Of a stretch of DNA of 64,000 nt, positions 51,072 to 60,086 are shown piece after piece. The stretch spans positions 118,832-182,831 of the forward strand of contig NZ_JAVKPH010000007.1 in the NCBI RefSeq assembly GCF_031432425.1. The letters are read 5' to 3'. A model generated the notes under the pieces. The model worked only from the letters and a program-made list of their open reading frames with translations. It did no database searches and was not told the DNA's origin. The DNA is from Ruixingdingia sedimenti (GTDB lineage Bacteria; Pseudomonadota; Alphaproteobacteria; Rhodobacterales; Rhodobacteraceae). The position numbers and the translations under genes are program-made. Every line of letters begins with the position of its first letter. Positions within the stretch are counted from its first letter, which is position 1.

Positions 51072-51421
51072 TCCGCTGCCTCCGCCGCGCCGCGGGCCGA
51101 CCTGTGGCGCACGAAGCGCGTCCGCCGGTCGGCCCCTTCCGGTAGGTCGTGCAGCGAGGCGAGCAGCAGTTCCAGTTTCGTCGTCGCGGCCTCTGCCCGG
51201 GCGGTCAGATCCTCCAGCCGTTCGGTCGAATGGCCGGCCGCCCCTTCCGCCCGCGACAGCGCGCGGGTCAGGTCGTCGACCTGCGCCGACAGCACCGCGA
51301 CCGCGCCGCCCATGCCGTTTTCCAGCTGGGTGAACCGCGTCAGCCGCCGCGACAGCACATAGCAGTAGACCGCGGCGCCGAAGGCCCCGGCCGCAAGCAG
51401 GATATTGGCGATCAGTTCCAT
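51068..51421 (-). CDS. Membrane-anchored coiled-coil protein between fliL and the MotE-like gene
   Basis: The 117-residue product has one N-terminal membrane helix (LIANILLAAGAFGAAVYCYV), then SRRLTRFTQLENGMGGAVAV and a long coiled coil to about residue 90. A basic tail follows. It resembles DUF6468-type proteins of alphaproteobacterial flagellar loci, whose role is not settled; a structural or positioning role is possible. It overlaps the MotE-like gene by 4 bases and lies 12 bases after fliL. Confidence 0.8.
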   Translation of the reverse strand: MELIANILLAAGAFGAAVYCYVLSRRLTRFTQLENGMGGAVAVLSAQVDDLTRALSRAEGAAGHSTERLEDLTARAEAATTKLELLLASLHDLPEGADRRTRFVRHRSARGAAEAAE

Positions 51422-51433
51422 CAGGGCGCCCCG

Positions 51434-51910
51434 CTAGTTGAGCACGAATTCGGTTACGAGGATGTCGCGCACCCGCCCCTCGCCGGTGACGATCTGCACC
51501 CGCCGCAGCATCTGCGCCCGAAGCCGCACCAGCGCCGCCGGGTTTTCCAGATCCGCGGGCGAAACTGCGCGCAGATAGCTGTTCAGCACATCGACGATCC
51601 GCGGGATGAGCAGCCGCACCTCCGCCTCGGTCTTGCGCGTCACTTCCAGCTGCGCGGTGAACCGCAGGTGCCGGCTGCGCGCGCCGGGGCCCAGGGAAAC
51701 CACCAGCGGGTCGAAGGCGACGAAGGCGATGTCGGGCAGGGGGGAGGGCGCCTTTTCCCCCTCGGGCTCGGCGCTGCCGAGGCCGGGCACCAGCCCCGCC
51801 CGGGTGGCATAGAACCCCACGCCCCCCAGAACCAGCGCCAGCACCAGCCCCAGGATCAGCGGCAGTTTCGATCGTTTCGGCGGTGGTTCGGGCAAGGCGG
51901 TGTCGGTCAT
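51434..51910 (-). CDS. fliL: Flagellar basal-body protein FliL
   Basis: FliL is a single-pass membrane protein that rings the stator and supports torque. The 158-residue product has a cytoplasmic proline-rich start, a membrane segment near residues 16-36 (LPLILGLVLALVLGGVGFYA) and a periplasmic stomatin-like domain. That domain holds RHLRFTAQLEVTRKTEAEVR near 83 and the conserved end GRVRDILVTEFVLN. It is divergent from fliF with a CtrA-type box between, and heads a minus-strand stator operon. Confidence 0.93.
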   Translation of the reverse strand: MTDTALPEPPPKRSKLPLILGLVLALVLGGVGFYATRAGLVPGLGSAEPEGEKAPSPLPDIAFVAFDPLVVSLGPGARSRHLRFTAQLEVTRKTEAEVRLLIPRIVDVLNSYLRAVSPADLENPAALVRLRAQMLRRVQIVTGEGRVRDILVTEFVLN

Positions 51911-51958
51911 CCGCGGCTCCTGTCGAATCTGTCGATCCGATCCATAGCCCGCAGGTCA

Positions 51959-51973
51959 CTAACCGATTGTTAA
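51959..51973. promoter_or_regulatory. CtrA-type box between fliL and fliF
   Basis: CTAA-N7-TTAA lies in the 115-base divergent region, 49-63 bases upstream of the fliL ATG and 53-67 upstream of the fliF start. Only one base differs from TTAA-N7-TTAA. It is placed to serve both directions. Confidence 0.55.
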
Positions 51974-52025
51974 GCCCGATCCGCCAAGCATGGGCCAACG
52001 GGTCAGAAGGCCTGGAGGGAATCGT

Positions 52026-53591
52026 TTGGAACAACTGTTGTCACTCTGGTCCGGTCTCAGCACCCGCCGCCGCGCCCTTGTGGCGGGGGCGACGGTGGCG
52101 GTGTTCGTGGCCGTGCTCGCATTGGCGCGGATGGGGTCCGCGCCGCAAATGGCCCTGCTTTACGCGGGCCTGGATCCGGCCGCGGCGGGCGAGGTCGTGA
52201 CCGCGCTGGAACAGCGCGGCGCCCGGTTCGAGGTGCGGGGCGATTCGATCTGGGTCGACCGTGCGGGGCGCGACCAGCTGCGCATGGCGCTGGCGGGCGA
52301 GGGGATGCCGGCGCTCGGCTCCAGGGGGTATGAACTGCTCGATTCGCTGTCGGGCTTCGGCACCACCTCGCAGATGTTCGACGCCGCCTATCTGCGCGCC
52401 AAGGAAGGGGAACTTGCGCGCACCGCGCTGGCGCTGCCCGGGGTGCGCAGCGCGCGTGTGCATGTCGCGGTGCCGGGGGCGCAGCCTTTCCGGCGGGTGC
52501 AGCGGGCCACGGCCTCGGTCACGGTGACGACGGACCGCGGCGCGCTGCCCGCCGAACAGGCGCGCGCGCTGCGCTATCTGGTGGCCTCTGCGGTGCCGGG
52601 ATTGTCGCCCGAGGATGTGGCGGTGATCGACAGCCAGGGCGGGCTGGTCGCGGCCGAAGACGCCGCGAACGCCCCCGCCCGCGCCGCCGGCGACCGGGCA
52701 GAGGAATTGCGCCAGCGGGTCGAACGGCTGCTCGCCGCCCGCGTCGGCGCCGGCCGCGCGCTGGTCGAGGTCAGCGTCGATCTGGTCACCGAACGCGAAT
52801 CGATCGTGGAAAAGCGGTTCGACCCGCAATCCCGCGTCGCCATTTCCACCGAAACCGAGGAACGCAGCGACAATTCGTCCGAGGCCGGATCGAACGGCGT
52901 CGGCGTCGCCTCGAACCTGCCCGAGGGCGATGCCGCCGAGGGGCGCAACACCTCCAGCCGCACCAGCGAGACGCGGGAAAGGGTGAACTACGAGGTTTCG
53001 GAAGTCGCGCGCGAAGTCGAACGCGCCCCGGGCGCGGTGCGGCGGCTGAGCGTTGCCGTGCTGGTCGATGGCCTGCGGGCCGAGGACGGCACATGGCAGG
53101 CCCGGAGCGAGGCGGAACTGGCCGACCTGCGCGAGCTTGTGACCTCTGCCGTGGGCTTCGATGCCGAACGCGGCGATGTGATCACGATCAAGAGCCTCGA
53201 ATTCGAACCGATCACCCCCATGGGCACGCTGGCAGAGGCCGGGATGTTCGCCGGGCTCGACATGATGACGCTGATCCAGATGGCGGTGGCGGCGCTGGTG
53301 GCGCTGGCGCTCGGCATCTTCGTCATCCGCCCGGTGCTGACCTCGGCCCGGCTGCCGGTCATGCCCGCGCCCGCCGCCCTGCCGCCGCCCGACGGCGCGC
53401 GGGTGCTGGACGGCGTGATCGACGACGGGGAAGAGCCCCCGCGCCTGTCCGTGATCCCGCACAAGGCGGACCCCGGCGACGACCCGCCCCCCGACCCGGT
53501 GGAACGCCTGCGCCGCCTGATCGCCGAACGTCAGGCCGAATCGGTCGAGATCCTGCGCGGCTGGATGGATGACCGCGAGGAGGCGCGCTGA
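52026..53591 (+). CDS. fliF: Flagellar MS-ring protein FliF
   Basis: FliF forms the inner-membrane MS ring, base of the motor. I choose the TTG at 52026: GGAGGG ends 6 bases before it and the product begins MEQLLSLWSGLSTRRRALV as in relatives; the ATG at 51990 lacks a ribosome site. The 521 residues include membrane segments near residues 20-40 and 410-430. Also seen are GSRGYELLDSLSGFGTTSQM near 97 and ELARTALALPGVRSARVHVA near 128. The C-terminal tail is charged and should contact FliG, whose gene is not in the window. Confidence 0.93.
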   Translation: MEQLLSLWSGLSTRRRALVAGATVAVFVAVLALARMGSAPQMALLYAGLDPAAAGEVVTALEQRGARFEVRGDSIWVDRAGRDQLRMALAGEGMPALGSRGYELLDSLSGFGTTSQMFDAAYLRAKEGELARTALALPGVRSARVHVAVPGAQPFRRVQRATASVTVTTDRGALPAEQARALRYLVASAVPGLSPEDVAVIDSQGGLVAAEDAANAPARAAGDRAEELRQRVERLLAARVGAGRALVEVSVDLVTERESIVEKRFDPQSRVAISTETEERSDNSSEAGSNGVGVASNLPEGDAAEGRNTSSRTSETRERVNYEVSEVAREVERAPGAVRRLSVAVLVDGLRAEDGTWQARSEAELADLRELVTSAVGFDAERGDVITIKSLEFEPITPMGTLAEAGMFAGLDMMTLIQMAVAALVALALGIFVIRPVLTSARLPVMPAPAALPPPDGARVLDGVIDDGEEPPRLSVIPHKADPGDDPPPDPVERLRRLIAERQAESVEILRGWMDDREEAR

Positions 53592-54190
53592 TGGCCCCGC
53601 GGCTGAGGCTCGAGGTGTTCGACAATGCCGATGCGGCGGCGGGCGAAACCATCGTGATGCAGGGCGACGCGTTCGAGGACGCCCGGCTCGCCGCCTTCGA
53701 ATCGGGCTACAAGGCGGGTTGGGACGATGCCCTGATCGCCAATGCCGACGACCGCGCGGCGTTGCAGGCCGAGGTCGCGCGCAATCTGCAAACGCTGGCC
53801 TTCACCTATCACGAGGCGCGGGCGCATGTGCTGTCCGCCGTGGCGCCGGTCATCTGCGACGCGCTGGCGAAGGTCCTGCCGGAGGCCGCGCGGGCCTCGT
53901 TGCCCCGGCTGGTGGCCGACCTTCTGCGCCCGGCGGTGGAGGCCGCGGCGGACGCGCCCCTGTCGCTGCGCATCCATCCCGCCCAACGCGACGCGGTGGA
54001 ATCGCTGCTGGCCGGGCAGACAAGCCTGCCGCTGGCCATCACCCCCGAACCCATGATGGGCGAGGGGCAGGCCTGGCTGAAGCTGGGCGAGGCCGAACTG
54101 CGTGTCGATCTCGACGCCGCGGTGGCCGACATTCGCCGCCTTCTGGCGGAATTCTTTGCGCTTTCGGAAAAGGAACCCCGTGATGGATGA
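53591..54190 (+). CDS. fliH: FliH-like export ATPase regulator
   Basis: This 199-residue protein sits where FliH is expected, one base overlapping fliF. The N-terminal part has an ESGYKAGWDDA segment like the GxxxG-type helix of FliH. A long helical middle and a C-terminal domain containing MMGEGQAWLKLGEAELRVDL follow, similar to V-ATPase E-type subunits. FliH binds FliI and tethers it to the export gate. Sequence divergence in this family is high, so function is inferred from layout and place. Confidence 0.82.
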   Translation: MAPRLRLEVFDNADAAAGETIVMQGDAFEDARLAAFESGYKAGWDDALIANADDRAALQAEVARNLQTLAFTYHEARAHVLSAVAPVICDALAKVLPEAARASLPRLVADLLRPAVEAAADAPLSLRIHPAQRDAVESLLAGQTSLPLAITPEPMMGEGQAWLKLGEAELRVDLDAAVADIRRLLAEFFALSEKEPRDG

Positions 54191-54458
54191 CCCCGTTGCC
54201 AGCGACATCGGCCCCTTCGGGCAGGTGCCCATCGAAATCGTGATCTCGGTCGGCAAGGCGCGGCCGCAGATCCGCGACCTGCTGCGGCTCGGCCGCGACG
54301 CGGTGCTGCCGCTCGACCGCCGGGTGGAGGACCCGGTGGAGCTTTATGTCGGCGACCGCCTGATCGCACGGGGCGAGTTGCAGGAGCTTGACGGCGAACA
54401 ATCCGGCCAGCTTGCCGTGCGGCTGACCGAGGTCGCCAACCTGCGGGACGGATTGTGA
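54183..54458 (+). CDS. fliN: Flagellar switch protein FliN
   Basis: FliN is a C-ring component involved in switching and export. The ATG at 54183 gives 91 residues, a compact SpoA domain. The pattern is VPIEIVISVGKARPQIRDLL near residue 15, then VEDPVELYVGDRLIARGELQ near 47 and the closing LAVRLTEVANLRDGL. The start overlaps fliH by 8 bases and the stop overlaps the fliP GTG by 4. FliM, its partner, is not encoded here. Confidence 0.94.
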   Translation: MDDPVASDIGPFGQVPIEIVISVGKARPQIRDLLRLGRDAVLPLDRRVEDPVELYVGDRLIARGELQELDGEQSGQLAVRLTEVANLRDGL

Positions 54459-55183
54459 GCCTGCGCTGGCTGCCGCTTGCCGCGGTGCTGGCGGCGCTGG
54501 CCGTACCCGCGACGGCGCAGGAAGTGACGCTGACCCTGGGCGAGGGCGGGTCGTTCACCGCGCGGTCCATCCAGTTGCTGGCGCTGGTGACGGTGCTGAG
54601 CCTTGCGCCGGGGCTCGCGGTGATGATCACCTGCTTTCCCTTCGTGGTCACGGTGCTGTCGATCCTGCGGCAGGCGATCGGGCTGCAATCCGCGCCGCCG
54701 AACATGCTGATCATCACGCTGGCGCTGTTCCTCACCTGGTTCGTGATGGACCCGGTATTCACCGAGGCCTGGGTGCGCGGCATCGGGCCGCTGAGCGATG
54801 GCACGCTCGCCCCCGAACCCGCGCTTCGCGAGGCTTTGGTGCCCTTCCGTGGCTTCATGGCCGCGCGGCTCGACCCGCAGACCTTTGCCGCGCTGGCCGA
54901 CCTGCGCCCGGGGGCGGAGATCCCCCCCGACCTGGCCGATGCGCCGCTGTCGCTGCTGGTGCCGTCGTTCCTGCTCAGCGAAATCGAGCGGGCGTTCGAG
55001 ATCGGCTTTCTGATCTACCTGCCGTTCCTGGTGATCGACCTCGTGGTCGCCGCGGTGCTGATGGCGATGGGGATGATGATGGTGCCGCCCGCGATCGTCT
55101 CGCTGCCCTTCAAGCTGGCGTTCTTCGTCGTCGCCGATGGCTGGACACTGATCGCGGGCGCGCTGGTGCGCAGCTATTCCTGA
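54455..55183 (+). CDS. fliP: Flagellar export gate protein FliP
   Basis: FliP forms the export channel with FliQ and FliR. The 242-residue product starts at a GTG inside the fliN stop and has a cleavable signal peptide (MSLRWLPLAAVLAALAVPATAQ). Family blocks are VITCF-like MITCFPFVVTVLSILRQAIG near residue 55, PPNMLIITLALFLTWFVMDP near 78, and the C-terminal LVAAVLMAMGMMMVPPAIVS region. No separate fliO was found nearby. The gene converges with flgI, 2 bases apart. Confidence 0.96.
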   Translation: MSLRWLPLAAVLAALAVPATAQEVTLTLGEGGSFTARSIQLLALVTVLSLAPGLAVMITCFPFVVTVLSILRQAIGLQSAPPNMLIITLALFLTWFVMDPVFTEAWVRGIGPLSDGTLAPEPALREALVPFRGFMAARLDPQTFAALADLRPGAEIPPDLADAPLSLLVPSFLLSEIERAFEIGFLIYLPFLVIDLVVAAVLMAMGMMMVPPAIVSLPFKLAFFVVADGWTLIAGALVRSYS

Positions 55184-55185
55184 CC

Positions 55186-56283
55186 CTATTGCACCACGAA
55201 TTCGGCATGCAGCGCCCCCGCGGCGCTGATGCTTTTCAGGATGTCGATCATGTCGCGGGGTGCGACGCCGAGCGCGTTGAGCCCCGCGACGATTTCCGAC
55301 AGCGAGGTGCCGCCCGAAAGTTCGGCCAGCCCGGTGCCCTGTGCCTCGTCGATGCTGGCGCTGCTGCGCGGCACGACGATGGTTTCCCCTTGCGAGAACG
55401 GGTTGGGCTGCACCGCCATCGGCGTCTCTTCCACCCGCAGGGTCAGGTTGCCCTGCGCCACCGCGACGCGGCTGATGCGCACATCCGCCCCCATCACGAT
55501 GGTGCCCGACCGCTGGTCCACCACCACGCGGGCGCGCGACTGCGGCTCCACCGTCAGGTTTTCCACCCGCCCCAGCACATGCGCGGGCGACCGCATGCCG
55601 GCCGCCCGCACGTTCAGCGCCACGGTGCCGGCATCGGTCATTTCCGCCACGCGGCGGCCGAAGTCGCGGTTGATCGCGGCCTCGATCCGCGCGGCGGTGG
55701 TGAAATCGGGCATCCGCAGCGCCAGCCGGATCGCCTCCATCGCGCCGAAGTCGAAATCGACCTCGCGTTCCACCCGCGCGCCGAGCGGGATGCTGCCCGC
55801 GGTCGGCACGCCTTCCACCACCCGCGCCGCCGCGCCCTCTGCCGCCATGCCGCCGGCGATCACCGTGCCCTGCGCCACGGCATAGATCTGCCCGTCGGCG
55901 CCATTCAGCGGCGTCATCACCAGCGTGCCGCCCAGAAGGCTTTTCGCATCGCCGATGGCCGAAACGGTGACGTCGATCCGCCCGCCCGCGCGCGCGAAGG
56001 GCGGCAGCGCGGCGGTGACGAAGACCGCGGCGATGTTCTTGGGCCGGAACTGTTCGCCCGTCACGTTGACGCCGAGCCGTTCCAGCAGGTTCGCCAGCAT
56101 TTCCTCGGTAAAGGGGGCGTTGCGGATACCGTCGCCGGTGCCGTTCAGCCCGACGACGAGGCCATAGCCCACCAGGTCGTTGCCGCGCACCCCGTCGAAT
56201 TCGACCAGATCCTTGACCCGGATCGCGCCGGCCTCGGCAGGCAGGGCAAGGGCGATGAAACAGGCCGCAAGGATACGGATCAT
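55186..56283 (-). CDS. flgI: Flagellar P-ring protein FlgI
   Basis: FlgI forms the periplasmic P ring around the rod. The 365-residue product has a signal peptide (LAACFIALALPAEAGA) and the hallmark VKDLVEFDGVRGNDLVGYGL followed by VVGLNGTGDG. The middle holds VVDQRSGTIVMGADVRISRV near residue 237, and the C-terminus has LNALGVAPRDMIDILKSISA. It overlaps flgL by 4 bases, ending the motB-flgE-flgK-flgL-flgI unit. Confidence 0.97.
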   Translation of the reverse strand: MIRILAACFIALALPAEAGAIRVKDLVEFDGVRGNDLVGYGLVVGLNGTGDGIRNAPFTEEMLANLLERLGVNVTGEQFRPKNIAAVFVTAALPPFARAGGRIDVTVSAIGDAKSLLGGTLVMTPLNGADGQIYAVAQGTVIAGGMAAEGAAARVVEGVPTAGSIPLGARVEREVDFDFGAMEAIRLALRMPDFTTAARIEAAINRDFGRRVAEMTDAGTVALNVRAAGMRSPAHVLGRVENLTVEPQSRARVVVDQRSGTIVMGADVRISRVAVAQGNLTLRVEETPMAVQPNPFSQGETIVVPRSSASIDEAQGTGLAELSGGTSLSEIVAGLNALGVAPRDMIDILKSISAAGALHAEFVVQ

Positions 56284-57275
56284 CTGAGGAAATCCACCAG
56301 GCTGAGGCGCGACAGCCGCGCGGTGACGGAATAGAGCGTTTCAAGCTGCGTCTGTGCGGCCTCGAGATCGGAGGCCGCCTGATAGGGATCCGCCGCCACC
56401 AGCCCCGCCCGCGCAAGGCCGAGCGCCGTGGCCTCTGCCCCGTGGCGGGCGGCGGCATCGGCGACGCGCGCCTCGGCCAGGCCGAGGTTCGCGGCCACGC
56501 CCACCCGTGCGGCGGCGTTTTCCGCCAGCGCCTCGCCCGCCCGGCGCGCCAGATCCGCCCGCCCCGCGGTATCCCCGGCCAGCGCCCCGCGATCCAGCAG
56601 CGCGCCGAGTGCGAGGCCCGCGAGGGCCTGCGCGATGGCGGGGTCCGCGGCAGTCACCCCGGGTTCCACCACCTCACCCGCCCCGATCGGCACCGGGCCG
56701 AGCGGCGCAGCGGCGCCGAGATAATAGCCCGCGGGGCTGGCGAACCACTGGTTCACCGCGGCTTCGATGTCGGCGGCGCTGGTCAACCCGGCCGTTGCGG
56801 CCTCCAGCGCGGTCAGGATCGTGTCGGCGGGCGCCAGCGCGGGCCCTTCCGTCGCCGCGCCCGCGAACAATGTGCGGTCGCCGATGCGCGTGTTCAGCGC
56901 GGCCACCGCGATCTGGAAATCCTGCCGCGCCTTCGCCCCCGTGGTGTCGATCAGCGTCGGATTGCCCGACCCCGCCGCCGTCAGCAGCGCCTGCGACGCC
57001 GTGTCGGACACCGACCCGAGGGTGGACAGCGACGTCTGCATCGCGCCCAGCATCAGCGACATTTCTGCGGTGGTGCTTTTCCACCCCTCGATCCGCCGCA
57101 GCGTGGTCTCTATCGCGGCGAGCGGCGCAAGGTCGCCCCGCAGCGCCGCGGCCGGGTCGGTGACGCGGCCGCTGACCATCGCCTCGGTATGGCGCTGGAC
57201 CTCGGCCTTCAGCTGCGCCGTATGGCGTTGCAGCATGGTGGTGCGGGCAAGATCCCCGATGGTGCGAAAGCTCAT
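56280..57275 (-). CDS. flgL: Hook-filament junction protein FlgL
   Basis: FlgL joins the hook to the filament. The 331-residue product begins MSFRTIGDLARTTMLQRHTA and has flagellin-like helices at both ends, with LKAEVQRHTEAMVSGRVTDP near residue 22. The C-terminus reads ASDLEAAQTQLETLYSVTAR then LSRLSLVDFLR. It starts one base before the flgK stop, so the pair is translated together. Confidence 0.93.
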   Translation of the reverse strand: MSFRTIGDLARTTMLQRHTAQLKAEVQRHTEAMVSGRVTDPAAALRGDLAPLAAIETTLRRIEGWKSTTAEMSLMLGAMQTSLSTLGSVSDTASQALLTAAGSGNPTLIDTTGAKARQDFQIAVAALNTRIGDRTLFAGAATEGPALAPADTILTALEAATAGLTSAADIEAAVNQWFASPAGYYLGAAAPLGPVPIGAGEVVEPGVTAADPAIAQALAGLALGALLDRGALAGDTAGRADLARRAGEALAENAAARVGVAANLGLAEARVADAAARHGAEATALGLARAGLVAADPYQAASDLEAAQTQLETLYSVTARLSRLSLVDFLR

Positions 57276-58706
57276 CTACATCCCCAGCAAGAGGTCCAGC
57301 ATTTCATCCACGCTTTGCAGCACCTTGGCGTTGGCGGCATAGGCGGTCTCGATCTGCAACAGCATCTGTACCTCGTGGTCGGTATCCACGCCGCCCGCGG
57401 CCTCCTGCTGTTGCAATGCGGCGGCCTTGGCGGCGCTGAAGGTGGCGGCGCCATCGGCGGTCAGCCGTGCGGTGGCGAGGGTGGACAGCAGGTCCGAGGC
57501 CAGCGCCGCGAAGCTGCGTGCCCCGCCACCGAAACCGCCCGATACCGGCGCGCGCGCGGTGTCGAGCGTATCCGCCATCCGCACCAGCAGGGCCGATTGG
57601 CCCGAGGCGCCGGGCGCAGCGGCGCCGAGCCCGTCGCGCAGCCGCCAGGCCGCGCCGTCGAGCGCCGGGTTCACCGCCAGCCGCGCGGCCAGCCCGGTTT
57701 CATCCCCCGGGGCGAACGGCCCGCCGCCATCGGTGAACAGCCCCGCCGCGCCGGGCGCCAGCGTCGGATCCAGCGCCGGATCGGCGAAGCGTTCGACCAG
57801 ATCGCGCGCCACGGCGTCGAGCCGCGCCTGCGCCTCGGGCCCCAGAACGTCGCGCAAGGCGAAATTCGCCGCCAGCCGCCCGCCGCCCAGAAGCCCGGTT
57901 TCCGCCGTGCCCATGGCGCGCCCGTTCAGCGTCAGCCCCGACAGCGCGCCGGTGCCCTGCGTCATCCCCGGTACCACGATGCCGGCGGGGGTAAAGCCGA
58001 ATTCCGCCGGGGTGCCGTCCAGCAGCACCGCCCCCCCGGCGGTGTAAAGCGCGATCTGCCCGTTGCCCCGGTCGACCTCGCGCAGCGGCACGATGGCGGC
58101 GATCCCGTCCACCAGTTGCTGGCGCTGGTCCATCAGGGCCGAGGCGTCGCGGCCGCTGCCGAGCGTGGTGCGGATCTGCCGGTTCATGTCGGCGATCCGT
58201 GCCAGCGAGTCGTTCAGCAGCCCCACATCGGCGGCAATCGCCCGGTCGGCCTCTGCCCGGGCGGTCTGGATGCCGTCGCTGGCCCCCGCCAGATGCCCGG
58301 CAATTCCCGCCGCCATATCCACCGCCGCCGTCAGCAGCGCCGTCGATTCCGGCCGCCCCGCCGCCGCGGTCAGCGCCGCGGCAAAGGCGCCGATGCGCGT
58401 GGACAGCGCGCCATCGTCGCCCGGCAGGCCGATGGCCTCTTCGATCCGGCGCAGGAAGGCGCTGCGCAGGTCGGTGTTTTCCGCCGCCGCCTGTGCCGCC
58501 CGGCGGTCGGTCTGAAGCGCGCGGTCGACCATTCGCGCGACGCCGGCGACCTGCACCCCCTGCGGGCTGCGCACGGCCAGCAGCAATTCGCGCCGGGCAT
58601 AGCCCGCCGTGCGCGCATTGGCGACGTTGGAGGATACGACCTCTGCCCCCCGCGCGGCGGCGGTCAGGCCGGACAGGGCGCTCGACAGGCTTGCCGAAAG
58701 GCTCAT
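57276..58706 (-). CDS. flgK: Hook-associated protein FlgK
   Basis: FlgK is the first hook-filament junction protein. The 476-residue product has the axial N-terminal motif GLTAARGAEVVSSNVANART with AGYARRELL. The helical D1 region includes LNDSLARIADMNRQIRTTLG near residue 160 and the C-terminal YAANAKVLQSVDEMLDLLLG typical of FlgK. GAGGTAA precedes the ATG. It follows flgE after 8 bases. Confidence 0.95.
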   Translation of the reverse strand: MSLSASLSSALSGLTAAARGAEVVSSNVANARTAGYARRELLLAVRSPQGVQVAGVARMVDRALQTDRRAAQAAAENTDLRSAFLRRIEEAIGLPGDDGALSTRIGAFAAALTAAAGRPESTALLTAAVDMAAGIAGHLAGASDGIQTARAEADRAIAADVGLLNDSLARIADMNRQIRTTLGSGRDASALMDQRQQLVDGIAAIVPLREVDRGNGQIALYTAGGAVLLDGTPAEFGFTPAGIVVPGMTQGTGALSGLTLNGRAMGTAETGLLGGGRLAANFALRDVLGPEAQARLDAVARDLVERFADPALDPTLAPGAAGLFTDGGGPFAPGDETGLAARLAVNPALDGAAWRLRDGLGAAAPGASGQSALLVRMADTLDTARAPVSGGFGGGARSFAALASDLLSTLATARLTADGAATFSAAKAAALQQQEAAGGVDTDHEVQMLLQIETAYAANAKVLQSVDEMLDLLLGM

Positions 58707-58714
58707 GGCTTACC

Positions 58715-60025
58715 TCACCGCTTGATGTTGGTGGTTTCCTGCAACATCTCGTCCACCGTCTGGATGACCTTGGCGTTGGACGAATAGGCGCGTTGCGTCT
58801 GGATCAGGTTGGTCAGTTCGGCGGCGACATCGGTCGCAGATTCCTCGCGCGCGAAACCGACCATCGCCCCGGTGGGCCCGTCGCCCGCATCCCACAGGAA
58901 GTAGGATCCGCTGGCCGGCGAGATCTGGTAGGTCTGGTTGTTGAGCGAGATCAGCCCGTTGGGGTTCGGCACATCCACCAGCGGGATCTGGTAGATGCGG
59001 CGGGTGAAGCCCTGATCGTAGACCGCGTGGAGGAAACCGTTGGCATCGATCTCCACCGAACTGAGATTGGCGACGGGCGAGCCGTTCTTGGTGGGCGAAC
59101 CCGGCACGAAGCTGGACGACAGTTGCGTCATCGCGCTTTGCTGTCCCGGGATGCCGATGTCGAGCTGCAACGCCCCGCCGCCGACCGTCAGCCCGATCTG
59201 CCCCGTCGCCGGGTCATAGGCGCCGCCGGACAGGGTGGTGACGCCGGCCAGCGTGCCGCCCGCGGTCTGGCTGTCGTCGAAGCTCAGCCGGTATTCCCCG
59301 ACCACCGCGCCGCCCGAGGCGGAATCGCGGATCACCATCACCCATTCGTTCGACGCCCCGGCCCCTGCCCCCGGCACGCTGGGGGTGAAGCTGACATCCA
59401 GCTTTTCCGAGGTGCCGAGGTTGCCGTAATATTCCAGCGACATGTCGATCGTGTCGCCCGAGGCCCCGGCCATCGTGGCGGTGGCGGGCAGGTTCACCCC
59501 CATCGTCAGCAGCGTGGTGGGGTTGCCCACGAACTGGTTGGTGTTGATGCGCACGGGTTCCAGCCCCGCGGTCGTGTCGCGCGGGAAGGTGGGGATGGCG
59601 CCGTTCGGCTGCGCCGGCCAGCCCATCAGCACCAGCCCCGTTTCCGTGCGCAGGATGCCGTCGGCATCGGGACGGAAGGACCCGGTGGTGGTCAGCGCCA
59701 GCGGATAGTCCGTCCCCTGCCCGTCCAACGCCGCCAGCGTGGTCACGGGCAGGAAGCCGCGTCCGTCGATGGCGATGTCGGTCGGGTTGGAACTGGACAC
59801 CAGCGGCCCGCGTTCGTCGATCAGCCGCATGCTGGACACCCGCACCCCGCCGGCGGAAAAGCGGTTGTAGCCGCCGCTTTCGATCACCATCGAGTGGAAA
59901 TCGGCCGAACTGCGCTTGTAGCCGTAGGTGGCGGAATTGGCGATGTTGTCGGCGATCGTGGCCAGCCGGGTGGCGTTCGCGTTGAGCCCGGCGACCCCGG
60001 CATTGAGCGAGGAAGAAATCGTCAT
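58715..60025 (-). CDS. flgE: Flagellar hook protein FlgE
   Basis: FlgE is the hook subunit. The 436-residue product begins MTISSSLNAGVAGLNANATR, with IADNIANSATYGYKRSSADF near residue 24. It contains ATDIAIDGRGFLPVT-like hook signature sequence near 80. The end is AAELTNLIQTQRAYSSNAKV then IQTVDEMLQETTNIKR. The hook is the substrate whose length FliK measures. A CtrA-type box lies 62-76 bases upstream, so flgE-flgK-flgL-flgI may have their own promoter besides that of motB. Confidence 0.95.
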   Translation of the reverse strand: MTISSSLNAGVAGLNANATRLATIADNIANSATYGYKRSSADFHSMVIESGGYNRFSAGGVRVSSMRLIDERGPLVSSSNPTDIAIDGRGFLPVTTLAALDGQGTDYPLALTTTGSFRPDADGILRTETGLVLMGWPAQPNGAIPTFPRDTTAGLEPVRINTNQFVGNPTTLLTMGVNLPATATMAGASGDTIDMSLEYYGNLGTSEKLDVSFTPSVPGAGAGASNEWVMVIRDSASGGAVVGEYRLSFDDSQTAGGTLAGVTTLSGGAYDPATGQIGLTVGGGALQLDIGIPGQQSAMTQLSSSFVPGSPTKNGSPVANLSSVEIDANGFLHAVYDQGFTRRIYQIPLVDVPNPNGLISLNNQTYQISPASGSYFLWDAGDGPTGAMVGFAREESATDVAAELTNLIQTQRAYSSNAKVIQTVDEMLQETTNIKR

Positions 60026-60086
60026 CTGATCGCGCCTTTCTGCTGCTGCGAATCCATGTCTCGCAGCGCAGGATGCGCACGCATCT

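Noticed and set aside
56442..58787. A 781-codon frame antisense to flgL-flgK
   Set aside because: Recognisable axial-protein motifs lie on the other strand; this frame has none.
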